From: Leptasterias polaris
Taxonomy: Eukaryota; Echinodermata; Asteroidea; Forcipulatida; Asteriidae
Direction of reading: 5' to 3'
Length of the DNA stretch: 64,000 bases
Assembly (NCBI GenBank): GCA_037783415.1
Contig: JAZGTN010000150.1
Coordinates: forward strand, 4,712,001 to 4,776,000
Position numbers and translations under genes: made by a program. The notes under the pieces are model-generated. The model was not told the origin of the DNA. It ran no database searches and was given only the letters and a program-made list of their open reading frames with translations. Shown here piece after piece: positions 11,695-27,200 of this stretch; the first letter of the stretch is position 1, and each line of letters opens with the position of its first letter.

Positions 11695-14600
11695 AGTGAA
11701 GGAGAACTTTTATATTCCTTGTTTTTACAGGTTTCCGCTTTGAGCAAAAGAGGAACTCTTTCAAGTCAATCAGTGCTACAATTATGCACCGAAGAGTTTT
11801 ACCTCTATGCAACGAATACATGAAAACGAGGAACGAAGGAGACTGTTGAAGAAGATGTGCCTCAAATTGAAGAAGATCTTGTTGCTGAAATTCAAACTGG
11901 CCCATTCATCTTAGATCTTGATATTTGAAGAAGAATCCATGAACCCAATGGTATGTTGAAGTTTTAAGTTCTGGAGACAAGCAAACCGGTGCGGTTCATT
12001 TATTATAAAATGGAAAAGCTCTTTCTGAGTTTTTAAAACTAGATGACACAAATTAATTTCTTGCTAGTTGAAAGTTGATGGCTTTTTTGATGATATTGTT
12101 CTGTGGTGGAACAAAATCTTGATGGTACAGAATGAAGTCGATTTCCCGTAAGTGGGAACTCTTGATACACATCTATTTTATAAGGCCCTAACCAGGCTCT
12201 GGCAGATGTTGAGCCAGCTTAGCTTGGGGTGCAGTTTATTGTCATACTCCAGGACAACATTGAGCTCAGTCGAGGATGAGGAGTCTTTATTTGTAGCTGT
12301 ACAGTTACAGAATGCGTGTATGACTCTTTGTATTTACCAGTAGGTGGAAACTCTTGATTCACAGCTATGAGGCCCTAACCAGGCACTGATAGATGTTGAA
12401 CCAGCTTAGCCTGGGTGATGTTTATTCTCTTTCTCCAATACGACAAAGACTATCATCCAAGTAGGGGTTGTCTGTAGCTTGAAATGAATACCTTGAGATT
12501 TGAAGCAGATTACGGCCCCTAGTGAAGGAGAACTTTTATATTCCTTGTTTTTACAGGTTTCCGCTTTGAGCAAAAGAGGAACTCTTTCAAGTCAATCAGT
12601 GCTACAATTATGCACCGAAGAGTTTTACCTCTATGCAACGAATACATGAAAACGAGGAACGAAGGAGACTGTTGAAGAAGATGAGCCTCAAATTGAAGAA
12701 GATCTTGTTGCTGAAATTCAAACTGGCCCATTCATCTTAGATCTTGATATTTGAAGAAGAATCCATGAACCCAATGGTATGTTGAAGTTTTAAGTTCTGG
12801 AGACAAGCAAACCGGTGCGGTTCATTTATTATAAAATGGAAAAGCTCTTTCTGAGTTTTTAAAACTAGATGACACAAATTAATTTCTTGCTAGTTGAAAG
12901 TTGATGGCTTTTTTGATGATATTGTTCTGTGGTGGAACAAAATCTTGATGGTACAGAATGAAGTCGATTTTCCGTAAGTGGGAACTCTTGATACACATCT
13001 ATTTTATAAGGCCCTAACCAGGCTCTGGCAGATGTTGAGCCAGCTTAGCTTGGGGTGCAGTTTATTGTCATACTCCAGGACAACATTGAGCTCAGTCGAG
13101 GATGAGGAGTCTTTATTTGTAGCTGTACAGTTACAGAATGCGTGTATGACTCTTTGTATTTACCAGTAGGTGGAAACTCTTGATTCACAGCTATGAGGCC
13201 CTAACCAGGCACTGATAGATGTTGAACCAGCTTAGCCTGGGTGATGTTTATTCTCTTTCTCCAATACGACAAAGACTATCATCCAAGTAGGGGTTGTCTG
13301 TAGCTTGAAATGAATACCTTGAGATTTGAAGCAGATTACGGCCCCTAGTGAAGGAGAACTTTTATATTCCTTGTTTTTACAGGTTTCCGCTTTGAGCAAA
13401 AGAGGAACTCTTTCAAGTCAATCAGTGCTACAATTATGCACCGAAGAGTTTTACCTCTATGCAACGAATACATGAAAACGAGGAACGAAGGAGACTGTTG
13501 AAGAAGATGAGCCTCAAATTGAAGAAGATCTTGTTGCTGAAATTCAAACTGGCCCATTCATCTTAGATCTTGATATTTGAAGAAGAATCCATGAACCCAA
13601 TGGTATGTTGAAGTTTTAAGTTCTGGAGACAAGCAAACCGGTGCGGTTCATTTATTATAAAATGGAAAAGCTCTTTCTGAGTTTTTAAAACTAGATGACA
13701 CAAATTAATTTCTTGCTAGTTGAAAGTTGATGGCTTTTTTGATGATATTGTTCTGTGGTGGAACAAAATCTTGATGGTACAGAATGAAGTCGATTTTCCG
13801 TAAGTGGGAACTCTTGATACACATCTATTTTATAAGGCCCTAACCAGGCTCTGGCAGATGTTGAGCCAGCTTAGCTTGGGGTGCAGTTTATTGTCATACT
13901 CCAGGACAACATTGAGCTCAGTCGAGGATGAGGAGTCTTTATTTGTAGCTGTACAGTTACAGAATGCGTGTATGACTCTTTGTATTTACCAGTAGGTGGA
14001 AACTCTTGATTCACAGCTATGAGGCCCTAACCAGGCACTGATAGATGTTGAACCAGCTTAGCCTGGGTGATGTTTATTCTCTTTCTCCAATACGACAAAG
14101 ACTATCATCCAAGTAGGGGTTGTCTGTAGCTTGAAATGAATACCTTGAGATTTGAAGCAGATTACGGCCCCTAGTGAAGGAGAACTTTTATATTCCTTGT
14201 TTTTACAGGTTTCCGCTTTGAGCAAAAGAGGAACTCTTTCAAGTCAATCAGTGCTACAATTATGCACCGAAGAGTTTTACCTCTATGCAACGAATACATG
14301 AAAACGAGGAACGAAGGAGACTGTTGAAGAAGATGAGCCTCAAATTGAAGAAGATCTTGTTGCTGAAATTCAAACTGGCCCATTCATCTTAGATCTTGAT
14401 ATTTGAAGAAGAATCCATGAACCCAATGGTATGTTGAAGTTTTAAGTTCTGGAGACAAGCAAACCGGTGCGGTTCATTTATTATAAAATGGAAAAGCTCT
14501 TTCTGAGTTTTTAAAACTAGATGACACAAATTAATTTCTTGCTAGTTGAAAGTTGATGGCTTTTTTGATGATATTGTTCTGTGGTGGAACAAAATCTTGA

Positions 14601-17476
14601 TGGTACAGAATGAAGTCGATTTTCCGTAAGTGGGAACTCTTGATACACATCTATTTTATAAGGCCCTAACCAGGCTCTGGCAGATGTTGAGCCAGCTTAG
14701 CTTGGGGTGCAGTTTATTGTCATACTCCAGGACAACATTGAGCTCAGTCGAGGATGAGGAGTCTTTATTTGTAGCTGTACAGTTACAGAATGCGTGTATG
14801 ACTCTTTGTATTTACCAGTAGGTGGAAACTCTTGATTCACAGCTATGAGGCCCTAACCAGGCACTGATAGATGTTGAACCAGCTTAGCCTGGGTGATGTT
14901 TATTCTCTTTCTCCAATACGACAAAGACTATCATCCAAGTAGGGGTTGTCTGTAGCTTGAAATGAATACCTTGAGATTTGAAGCAGATTACGGCCCCTAG
15001 TGAAGGAGAACTTTTATATTCCTTGTTTTTACAGGTTTCCGCTTTGAGCAAAAGAGGAACTCTTTCAAGTCAATCAGTGCTACAATTATGCACCGAAGAG
15101 TTTTACCTCTATGCAACGAATACATGAAAACGAGGAACGAAGGAGACTGTTGAAGAAGATGAGCCTCAAATTGAAGAAGATCTTGTTGCTGAAATTCAAA
15201 CTGGCCCATTCATCTTAGATCTTGATATTTGAAGAAGAATCCATGAACCCAATGGTATGTTGAAGTTTTAAGTTCTGGAGACAAGCAAACCGGTGCGGTT
15301 CATTTATTATAAAATGGAAAAGCTCTTTCTGAGTTTTTAAAACTAGATGACACAAATTAATTTCTTGCTAGTTGAAAGTTGATGGCTTTTTTGATGATAT
15401 TGTTCTGTGGTGGAACAAAATCTTGATGGTACAGAATGAAGTCGATTTTCCGTAAGTGGGAACTCTTGATACACATCTATTTTATAAGGCCCTAACCAGG
15501 CTCTGGCAGATGTTGAGCCAGCTTAGCTTGGGGTGCAGTTTATTGTCATACTCCAGGACAACATTGAGCTCAGTCGAGGATGAGGAGTCTTTATTTGTAG
15601 CTGTACAGTTACAGAATGCGTGTATGACTCTTTGTATTTACCAGTAGGTGGAAACTCTTGATTCACAGCTATGAGGCCCTAACCAGGCACTGATAGATGT
15701 TGAACCAGCTTAGCCTGGGTGATGTTTATTCTCTTTCTCCAATACGACAAAGACTATCATCCAAGTAGGGGTTGTCTGTAGCTTGAAATGAATACCTTGA
15801 GATTTGAAGCAGATTACGGCCCCTAGTGAAGGAGAACTTTTATATTCCTTGTTTTTACAGGTTTCCGCTTTGAGCAAAAGAGGAACTCTTTCAAGTCAAT
15901 CAGTGCTACAATTATGCACCGAAGAGTTTTACCTCTATGTAACGAATACATGAAAACGAGGAACGAAGGAGACTGTTGAAGAAGATGAGCCTCAAATTGA
16001 AGAAGATCTTGTTGCTGAAATTCAAACTGGCCCATTCATCTTAGATCTTGATATTTGAAGAAGAATCCATGAACCCAATGGTATGTTGAAGTTTTAAGTT
16101 CTGGAGACAAGCAAACCGGTGCGGTTCATTTATTATAAAATGGAAAAGCTCTTTCTGAGTTTTTAAAACTAGATGACACAAATTAATTTCTTGCTAGTTG
16201 AAAGTTGATGGCTTTTTTGATGATATTGTTCTGTGGTGGAACAAAATCTTGATGGTACAGAATGAAGTCGATTTTCCGTAAGTGGGAACTCTTGATACAC
16301 ATCTATTTTATAAGGCCCTAACCAGGCTCTGGCAGATGTTGAGCCAGCTTAGCTTGGGGTGCAGTTTATTGTCATACTCCAGGACAACATTGAGCTCAGT
16401 CGAGGATGAGGAGTCTTTATTTGTAGCTGTACAGTTACAGAATGCGTGTATGACTCTTTGTATTTACCAGTAGGTGGAAACTCTTGATTCACAGCTATGA
16501 GGCCCTAACCAGGCACTGATAGATGTTGAACCAGCTTAGCCTGGGTGATGTTTATTCTCTTTCTCCAATACGACAAAGACTATCATCCAAGTAGGGGTTG
16601 TCTGTAGCTTGAAATGAATACCTTGAGATTTGAAGCAGATTACGGCCCCTAGTGAAGGAGAACTTTTATATTCCTTGTTTTTACAGGTTTCCGCTTTGAG
16701 CAAAAGAGGAACTCTTTCAAGTCAATCAGTGCTACAATTATGCACCGAAGAGTTTTACCTCTATGCAACGAATACATGAAAACGAGGAACGAAGGAGACT
16801 GTTGAAGAAGATGAGCCTCAAATTGAAGAAGATCTTGTTGCTGAAATTCAAACTGGCCCATTCATCTTAGATCTTGATATTTGAAGAAGAATCCATGAAC
16901 CCAATGGTATGTTGAAGTTTTAAGTTCTGGAGACAAGCAAACCGGTGCGGTTCATTTATTATAAAATGGAAAAGCTCTTTCTGAGTTTTTAAAACTAGAT
17001 GACACAAATTAATTTCTTGCTAGTTGAAAGTTGATGGCTTTTTTGATGATATTGTTCTGTGGTGGAACAAAATCTTGATGGTACAGAATGAAGTCGATTT
17101 TCCGTAAGTGGGAACTCTTGATACACATCTATTTTATAAGGCCCTAACCAGGCTCTGGCAGATGTTGAGCCAGCTTAGCTTGGGGTGCAGTTTATTGTCA
17201 TACTCCAGGACAACATTGAGCTCAGTCGAGGATGAGGAGTCTTTATTTGTAGCTGTACAGTTACAGAATGCGTGTATGACTCTTTGTATTTACCAGTAGG
17301 TGGAAACTCTTGATTCACAGCTATGAGGCCCTAACCAGGCACTGATAGATGTTGAACCAGCTTAGCCTGGGTGATGTTTATTCTCTTTCTCCAATACGAC
17401 AAAGACTATCATCCAAGTAGGGGTTGTCTGTAGCTTGAAATGAATACCTTGAGATTTGAAGCAGATTACGGCCCCT

Positions 17477-18231
17477 AGTGAAGGAGAACTTTTATATTCC
17501 TTGTTTTTACAGGTTTCCGCTTTGAGCAAAAGAGGAACTCTTTCAAGTCAATCAGTGCTACAATTATGCACCGAAGAGTTTTACCTCTATGCAACGAATA
17601 CATGAAAACGAGGAACGAAGGAGACTGTTGAAGAAGATGAGCCTCAAATTGAAGAAGATCTTGTTGCTGAAATTCAAACTGGCCCATTCATCTTAGATCT
17701 TGATATTTGAAGAAGAATCCATGAACCCAATGGTATGTTGAAGTTTTAAGTTCTGGAGACAAGCAAACCGGTGCGGTTCATTTATTATAAAATGGAAAAG
17801 CTCTTTCTGAGTTTTTAAAACTAGATGACACAAATTAAGTTCTTAATTCAGATTTTCCTTAATTGCGAACTCTTGATACACAGCTAAGACATTAGGCCCT
17901 AACCAGGCTCTGGCAAATGTTGAGCCAGCTTAGCTTGGGGTGCAGTTTATTGTCATACTCCAGGACAACATTGAGCTCAGTCGAGGATGAGGAGTCTTTA
18001 TTTGTAGCTGTACAGTTACAGAATGCGTGTATGACTCTTTGTATTTACCAGTAGGTGGAAACTCTTGATTCACAGCTATGAGGCCCTAACCAGGCACTGA
18101 TAGATGTTGAACCAGCTTAGCCTGGGTGCTGTTTATTCTCTTTCTCCAATACGACAAAGACTATCATCCAAGTAGGGGTTGTCTGTAGCTTGAAATGAAT
18201 ACCTTGAGATTTGAAGCAGATTACGGCCCCT
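17477..18231 (+). repeat. shortened 755-bp variant monomer (block 2)
   Basis: Same 71-bp deficit and diverged segment as at 10940, starting near 17837, with the same downstream markers. Here the marker set (GCTGTTT, GATGTGCC, TTTCCCGT) is repeated in the following full-length monomer as well (near 18953, 19219 and 19506), so the variant block is one monomer longer than in block 1. It lies 6537 bp from block 1, exactly seven standard monomers plus one short one. Confidence 0.9.
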
Positions 18232-21200
18232 AGTGAAGGAGAACTTTTATATTCCTTGTTTTTACAGGTTTCCGCTTTGAGCAAAAGAGGAACTCTTTCA
18301 AGTCAATCAGTGCTACAATTATGCACCGAAGAGTTTTACCTCTATGCAACGAATACATGAAAACGAGGAACGAAGGAGACTGTTGAAGAAGATGTGCCTC
18401 AAATTGAAGAAGATCTTGTTGCTGAAATTCAAACTGGCCCATTCATCTTAGATCTTGATATTTGAAGAAGAATCCATGAACCCAATGGTATGTTGAAGTT
18501 TTAAGTTCTGGAGACAAGCAAACCGGTGCGGTTCATTTATTATAAAATGGAAAAGCTCTTTCTGAGTTTTTAAAACTAGATGACACAAATTAATTTCTTG
18601 CTAGTTGAAAGTTGATGGCTTTTTTGATGATATTGTTCTGTGGTGGAACAAAATCTTGATGGTACAGAATGAAGTCGATTTCCCGTAAGTGGGAACTCTT
18701 GATACACATCTATTTTATAAGGCCCTAACCAGGCTCTGGCAGATGTTGAGCCAGCTTAGCTTGGGGTGCAGTTTATTGTCATACTCCAGGACAACATTGA
18801 GCTCAGTCGAGGATGAGGAGTCTTTATTTGTAGCTGTACAGTTACAGAATGCGTGTATGACTCTTTGTATTTACCAGTAGGTGGAAACTCTTGATTCACA
18901 GCTATGAGGCCCTAACCAGGCACTGATAGATGTTGAACCAGCTTAGCCTGGGTGCTGTTTATTCTCTTTCTCCAATACGACAAAGACTATCATCCAAGTA
19001 GGTGTTGTCTGTAGCTTGAAATGAATACCTTGAGATTTGAAGCAGATTACGGCCCCTAGTGAAGGAGAACTTTTATATTCCTTGTTTTTACAGGTTTCCG
19101 CTTTGAGCAAAAGAGGAACTCTTTCAAGTCAATCAGTGCTACAATTATGCACCGAAGAGTTTTACCTCTATGCAACGAATACATGAAAACGAGGAACGAA
19201 GGAGACTGTTGAAGAAGATGTGCCTCAAATTGAAGAAGATCTTGTTGCTGAAATTCAAACTGGCCCATTCATCTTAGATCTTGATATTTGAAGAAGAATC
19301 CATGAACCCAATGGTATGTTGAAGTTTTAAGTTCTGGAGACAAGCAAACCGGTGCGGTTCATTTATTATAAAATGGAAAAGCTCTTTCTGAGTTTTTAAA
19401 ACTAGATGACACAAATTAATTTCTTGCTAGTTGAAAGTTGATGGCTTTTTTGATGATATTGTTCTGTGGTGGAACAAAATCTTGATGGTACAGAATGAAG
19501 TCGATTTCCCGTAAGTGGGAACTCTTGATACACATCTATTTTATAAGGCCCTAACCAGGCTCTGGCAGATGTTGAGCCAGCTTAGCTTGGGGTGCAGTTT
19601 ATTGTCATACTCCAGGACAACATTGAGCTCAGTCGAGGATGAGGAGTCTTTATTTGTAGCTGTACAGTTACAGAATGCGTGTATGACTCTTTGTATTTAC
19701 CAGTAGGTGGAAACTCTTGATTCACAGCTATGAGGCCCTAACCAGGCACTGATAGATGTTGAACCAGCTTAGCCTGGGTGATGTTTATTCTCTTTCTCCA
19801 ATACGACAAAGACTATCATCCAAGTAGGGGTTGTCTGTAGCTTGAAATGAATACCTTGAGATTTGAAGCAGATTACGGCCCCTAGTGAAGGAGAACTTTT
19901 ATATTCCTTGTTTTTACAGGTTTCCGCTTTGAGCAAAAGAGGAACTCTTTCAAGTCAATCAGTGCTACAATTATGCACCGAAGAGTTTTACCTCTATGCA
20001 ACGAATACATGAAAACGAGGAACGAAGGAGACTGTTGAAGAAGATGAGCCTCAAATTGAAGAAGATCTTGTTGCTGAAATTCAAACTGGCCCATTCATCT
20101 TAGATCTTGATATTTGAAGAAGAATCCATGAACCCAATGGTATGTTGAAGTTTTAAGTTCTGGAGACAAGCAAACCGGTGCGGTTCATTTATTATAAAAT
20201 GGAAAAGCTCTTTCTGAGTTTTTAAAACTAGATGACACAAATTAATTTCTTGCTAGTTGAAAGTTGATGGCTTTTTTGATGATATTGTTCTGTGGTGGAA
20301 CAAAATCTTGATGGTACAGAATGAAGTCGATTTTCCGTAAGTGGGAACTCTTGATACACATCTATTTTATAAGGCCCTAACCAGGCTCTGGCAGATGTTG
20401 AGCCAGCTTAGCTTGGGGTGCAGTTTATTGTCATACTCCAGGACAACATTGAGCTCAGTCGAGGATGAGGAGTCTTTATTTGTAGCTGTACAGTTACAGA
20501 ATGCGTGTATGACTCTTTGTATTTACCAGTAGGTGGAAACTCTTGATTCACAGCTATGAGGCCCTAACCAGGCACTGATAGATGTTGAACCAGCTTAGCC
20601 TGGGTGATGTTTATTCTCTTTCTCCAATACGACAAAGACTATCATCCAAGTAGGGGTTGTCTGTAGCTTGAAATGAATACCTTGAGATTTGAAGCAGATT
20701 ACGGCCCCTAGTGAAGGAGAACTTTTATATTCCTTGTTTTTACAGGTTTCCGCTTTGAGCAAAAGAGGAACTCTTTCAAGTCAATCAGTGCTACAATTAT
20801 GCACCGAAGAGTTTTACCTCTATGCAACGAATACATGAAAACGAGGAACGAAGGAGACTGTTGAAGAAGATGAGCCTCAAATTGAAGAAGATCTTGTTGC
20901 TGAAATTCAAACTGGCCCATTCATCTTAGATCTTGATATTTGAAGAAGAATCCATGAACCCAATGGTATGTTGAAGTTTTAAGTTCTGGAGACAAGCAAA
21001 CCGGTGCGGTTCATTTATTATAAAATGGAAAAGCTCTTTCTGAGTTTTTAAAACTAGATGACACAAATTAATTTCTTGCTAGTTGAAAGTTGATGGCTTT
21101 TTTGATGATATTGTTCTGTGGTGGAACAAAATCTTGATGGTACAGAATGAAGTCGATTTTCCGTAAGTGGGAACTCTTGATACACATCTATTTTATAAGG

Positions 21201-24200
21201 CCCTAACCAGGCTCTGGCAGATGTTGAGCCAGCTTAGCTTGGGGTGCAGTTTATTGTCATACTCCAGGACAACATTGAGCTCAGTCGAGGATGAGGAGTC
21301 TTTATTTGTAGCTGTACAGTTACAGAATGCGTGTATGACTCTTTGTATTTACCAGTAGGTGGAAACTCTTGATTCACAGCTATGAGGCCCTAACCAGGCA
21401 CTGATAGATGTTGAACCAGCTTAGCCTGGGTGATGTTTATTCTCTTTCTCCAATACGACAAAGACTATCATCCAAGTAGGGGTTGTCTGTAGCTTGAAAT
21501 GAATACCTTGAGATTTGAAGCAGATTACGGCCCCTAGTGAAGGAGAACTTTTATATTCCTTGTTTTTACAGGTTTCCGCTTTGAGCAAAAGAGGAACTCT
21601 TTCAAGTCAATCAGTGCTACAATTATGCACCGAAGAGTTTTACCTCTATGCAACGAATACATGAAAACGAGGAACGAAGGAGACTGTTGAAGAAGATGAG
21701 CCTCAAATTGAAGAAGATCTTGTTGCTGAAATTCAAACTGGCCCATTCATCTTAGATCTTGATATTTGAAGAAGAATCCATGAACCCAATGGTATGTTGA
21801 AGTTTTAAGTTCTGGAGACAAGCAAACCGGTGCGGTTCATTTATTATAAAATGGAAAAGCTCTTTCTGAGTTTTTAAAACTAGATGACACAAATTAATTT
21901 CTTGCTAGTTGAAAGTTGATGGCTTTTTTGATGATATTGTTCTGTGGTGGAACAAAATCTTGATGGTACAGAATGAAGTCGATTTTCCGTAAGTGGGAAC
22001 TCTTGATACACATCTATTTTATAAGGCCCTAACCAGGCTCTGGCAGATGTTGAGCCAGCTTAGCTTGGGGTGCAGTTTATTGTCATACTCCAGGACAACA
22101 TTGAGCTCAGTCGAGGATGAGGAGTCTTTATTTGTAGCTGTACAGTTACAGAATGCGTGTATGACTCTTTGTATTTACCAGTAGGTGGAAACTCTTGATT
22201 CACAGCTATGAGGCCCTAACCAGGCACTGATAGATGTTGAACCAGCTTAGCCTGGGTGATGTTTATTCTCTTTCTCCAATACGACAAAGACTATCATCCA
22301 AGTAGGGGTTGTCTGTAGCTTGAAATGAATACCTTGAGATTTGAAGCAGATTACGGCCCCTAGTGAAGGAGAACTTTTATATTCCTTGTTTTTACAGGTT
22401 TCCGCTTTGAGCAAAAGAGGAACTCTTTCAAGTCAATCAGTGCTACAATTATGCACCGAAGAGTTTTACCTCTATGCAACGAATACATGAAAACGAGGAA
22501 CGAAGGAGACTGTTGAAGAAGATGAGCCTCAAATTGAAGAAGATCTTGTTGCTGAAATTCAAACTGGCCCATTCATCTTAGATCTTGATATTTGAAGAAG
22601 AATCCATGAACCCAATGGTATGTTGAAGTTTTAAGTTCTGGAGACAAGCAAACCGGTGCGGTTCATTTATTATAAAATGGAAAAGCTCTTTCTGAGTTTT
22701 TAAAACTAGATGACACAAATTAATTTCTTGCTAGTTGAAAGTTGATGGCTTTTTTGATGATATTGTTCTGTGGTGGAACAAAATCTTGATGGTACAGAAT
22801 GAAGTCGATTTTCCGTAAGTGGGAACTCTTGATACACATCTATTTTATAAGGCCCTAACCAGGCTCTGGCAGATGTTGAGCCAGCTTAGCTTGGGGTGCA
22901 GTTTATTGTCATACTCCAGGACAACATTGAGCTCAGTCGAGGATGAGGAGTCTTTATTTGTAGCTGTACAGTTACAGAATGCGTGTATGACTCTTTGTAT
23001 TTACCAGTAGGTGGAAACTCTTGATTCACAGCTATGAGGCCCTAACCAGGCACTGATAGATGTTGAACCAGCTTAGCCTGGGTGATGTTTATTCTCTTTC
23101 TCCAATACGACAAAGACTATCATCCAAGTAGGGGTTGTCTGTAGCTTGAAATGAATACCTTGAGATTTGAAGCAGATTACGGCCCCTAGTGAAGGAGAAC
23201 TTTTATATTCCTTGTTTTTACAGGTTTCCGCTTTGAGCAAAAGAGGAACTCTTTCAAGTCAATCAGTGCTACAATTATGCACCGAAGAGTTTTACCTCTA
23301 TGCAACGAATACATGAAAACGAGGAACGAAGGAGACTGTTGAAGAAGATGAGCCTCAAATTGAAGAAGATCTTGTTGCTGAAATTCAAACTGGCCCATTC
23401 ATCTTAGATCTTGATATTTGAAGAAGAATCCATGAACCCAATGGTATGTTGAAGTTTTAAGTTCTGGAGACAAGCAAACCGGTGCGGTTCATTTATTATA
23501 AAATGGAAAAGCTCTTTCTGAGTTTTTAAAACTAGATGACACAAATTAATTTCTTGCTAGTTGAAAGTTGATGGCTTTTTTGATGATATTGTTCTGTGGT
23601 GGAACAAAATCTTGATGGTACAGAATGAAGTCGATTTTCCGTAAGTGGGAACTCTTGATACACATCTATTTTATAAGGCCCTAACCAGGCTCTGGCAGAT
23701 GTTGAGCCAGCTTAGCTTGGGGTGCAGTTTATTGTCATACTCCAGGACAACATTGAGCTCAGTCGAGGATGAGGAGTCTTTATTTGTAGCTGTACAGTTA
23801 CAGAATGCGTGTATGACTCTTTGTATTTACCAGTAGGTGGAAACTCTTGATTCACAGCTATGAGGCCCTAACCAGGCACTGATAGATGTTGAACCAGCTT
23901 AGCCTGGGTGATGTTTATTCTCTTTCTCCAATACGACAAAGACTATCATCCAAGTAGGGGTTGTCTGTAGCTTGAAATGAATACCTTGAGATTTGAAGCA
24001 GATTACGGCCCCTAGTGAAGGAGAACTTTTATATTCCTTGTTTTTACAGGTTTCCGCTTTGAGCAAAAGAGGAACTCTTTCAAGTCAATCAGTGCTACAA
24101 TTATGCACCGAAGAGTTTTACCTCTATGCAACGAATACATGAAAACGAGGAACGAAGGAGACTGTTGAAGAAGATGAGCCTCAAATTGAAGAAGATCTTG

Positions 24201-27200
24201 TTGCTGAAATTCAAACTGGCCCATTCATCTTAGATCTTGATATTTGAAGAAGAATCCATGAACCCAATGGTATGTTGAAGTTTTAAGTTCTGGAGACAAG
24301 CAAACCGGTGCGGTTCATTTATTATAAAATGGAAAAGCTCTTTCTGAGTTTTTAAAACTAGATGACACAAATTAATTTCTTGCTAGTTGAAAGTTGATGG
24401 CTTTTTTGATGATATTGTTCTGTGGTGGAACAAAATCTTGATGGTACAGAATGAAGTCGATTTTCCGTAAGTGGGAACTCTTGATACACATCTATTTTAT
24501 AAGGCCCTAACCAGGCTCTGGCAGATGTTGAGCCAGCTTAGCTTGGGGTGCAGTTTATTGTCATACTCCAGGACAACATTGAGCTCAGTCGAGGATGAGG
24601 AGTCTTTATTTGTAGCTGTACAGTTACAGAATGCGTGTATGACTCTTTGTATTTACCAGTAGGTGGAAACTCTTGATTCACAGCTATGAGGCCCTAACCA
24701 GGCACTGATAGATGTTGAACCAGCTTAGCCTGGGTGATGTTTATTCTCTTTCTCCAATACGACAAAGACTATCATCCAAGTAGGGGTTGTCTGTAGCTTG
24801 AAATGAATACCTTGAGATTTGAAGCAGATTACGGCCCCTAGTGAAGGAGAACTTTTATATTCCTTGTTTTTACAGGTTTCCGCTTTGAGCAAAAGAGGAA
24901 CTCTTTCAAGTCAATCAGTGCTACAATTATGCACCGAAGAGTTTTACCTCTATGCAACGAATACATGAAAACGAGGAACGAAGGAGACTGTTGAAGAAGA
25001 TGAGCCTCAAATTGAAGAAGATCTTGTTGCTGAAATTCAAACTGGCCCATTCATCTTAGATCTTGATATTTGAAGAAGAATCCATGAACCCAATGGTATG
25101 TTGAAGTTTTAAGTTCTGGAGACAAGCAAACCGGTGCGGTTCATTTATTATAAAATGGAAAAGCTCTTTCTGAGTTTTTAAAACTAGATGACACAAATTA
25201 AGTTCTTGCTAGTTGAAAGTTGATGGCTTTTTTGATGATATTGTTCTGTGGTGGAACAAAATCTTGATGGTACAGAATGAAGTCGATTTTCCGTAAGTGG
25301 GAACTCTTGATACACATCTATTTTATAAGGCCCTAACCAGGCTCTGGCAGATGTTGAGCCAGCTTAGCTTGGGGTGCAGTTTATTGTCATACTCCAGGAC
25401 AACATTGAGCTCAGTCGAGGATGAGGAGTCTTTATTTGTAGCTGTACAGTTACAGAATGCGTGTATGACTCTTTGTATTTACCAGTAGGTGGAAACTCTT
25501 GATTCACAGCTATGAGGCCCTAACCAGGCACTGATAGATGTTGAACCAGCTTAGCCTGGGTGATGTTTATTCTCTTTCTCCAATACGACAAAGACTATCA
25601 TCCAAGTAGGGGTTGTCTGTAGCTTGAAATGAATACCTTGAGATTTGAAGCAGATTACGGCCCCTAGTGAAGGAGAACTTTTATATTCCTTGTTTTTACA
25701 GGTTTCCGCTTTGAGCAAAAGAGGAACTCTTTCAAGTCAATCAGTGCTACAATTATGCACCGAAGAGTTTTACCTCTATGCAACGAATACATGAAAACGA
25801 GGAACGAAGGAGACTGTTGAAGAAGATGAGCCTCAAATTGAAGAAGATCTTGTTGCTGAAATTCAAACTGGCCCATTCATCTTAGATCTTGATATTTGAA
25901 GAAGAATCCATGAACCCAATGGTATGTTGAAGTTTTAAGTTCTGGAGACAAGCAAACCGGTGCGGTTCATTTATTATAAAATGGAAAAGCTCTTTCTGAG
26001 TTTTTAAAACTAGATGACACAAATTAATTTCTTGCTAGTTGAAAGTTGATGGCTTTTTTGATGATATTGTTCTGTGGTGGAACAAAATCTTGATGGTACA
26101 GAATGAAGTCGATTTTCCGTAAGTGGGAACTCTTGATACACATCTATTTTATAAGGCCCTAACCAGGCTCTGGCAGATGTTGAGCCAGCTTAGCTTGGGG
26201 TGCAGTTTATTGTCATACTCCAGGACAACATTGAGCTCAGTCGAGGATGAGGAGTCTTTATTTGTAGCTGTACAGTTACAGAATGCGTGTATGACTCTTT
26301 GTATTTACCAGTAGGTGGAAACTCTTGATTCACAGCTATGAGGCCCTAACCAGGCACTGATAGATGTTGAACCAGCTTAGCCTGGGTGATGTTTATTCTC
26401 TTTCTCCAATACGACAAAGACTATCATCCAAGTAGGGGTTGTCTGTAGCTTGAAATGAATACCTTGAGATTTGAAGCAGATTACGGCCCCTAGTGAAGGA
26501 GAACTTTTATATTCCTTGTTTTTACAGGTTTCCGCTTTGAGCAAAAGAGGAACTCTTTCAAGTCAATCAGTGCTACAATTATGCACCGAAGAGTTTTACC
26601 TCTATGCAACGAATACATGAAAACGAGGAACGAAGGAGACTGTTGAAGAAGATGAGCCTCAAATTGAAGAAGATCTTGTTGCTGAAATTCAAACTGGCCC
26701 ATTCATCTTAGATCTTGATATTTGAAGAAGAATCCATGAACCCAATGGTATGTTGAAGTTTTAAGTTCTGGAGACAAGCAAACCGGTGCGGTTCATTTAT
26801 TATAAAATGGAAAAGCTCTTTCTGAGTTTTTAAAACTAGATGACACAAATTAAGTTCTTGCTAGTTGAAAGTTGATGGCTTTTTTGATGATATTGTTCTG
26901 TGGTGGAACAAAATCTTGATGGTACAGAATGAAGTCGATTTTCCGTAAGTGGGAACTCTTGATACACATCTATTTTATAAGGCCCTAACCAGGCTCTGGC
27001 AGATGTTGAGCCAGCTTAGCTTGGGGTGCAGTTTATTGTCATACTCCAGGACAACATTGAGCTCAGTCGAGGATGAGGAGTCTTTATTTGTAGCTGTACA
27101 GTTACAGAATGCGTGTATGACTCTTTGTATTTACCAGTAGGTGGAAACTCTTGATTCACAGCTATGAGGCCCTAACCAGGCACTGATAGATGTTGAACCA

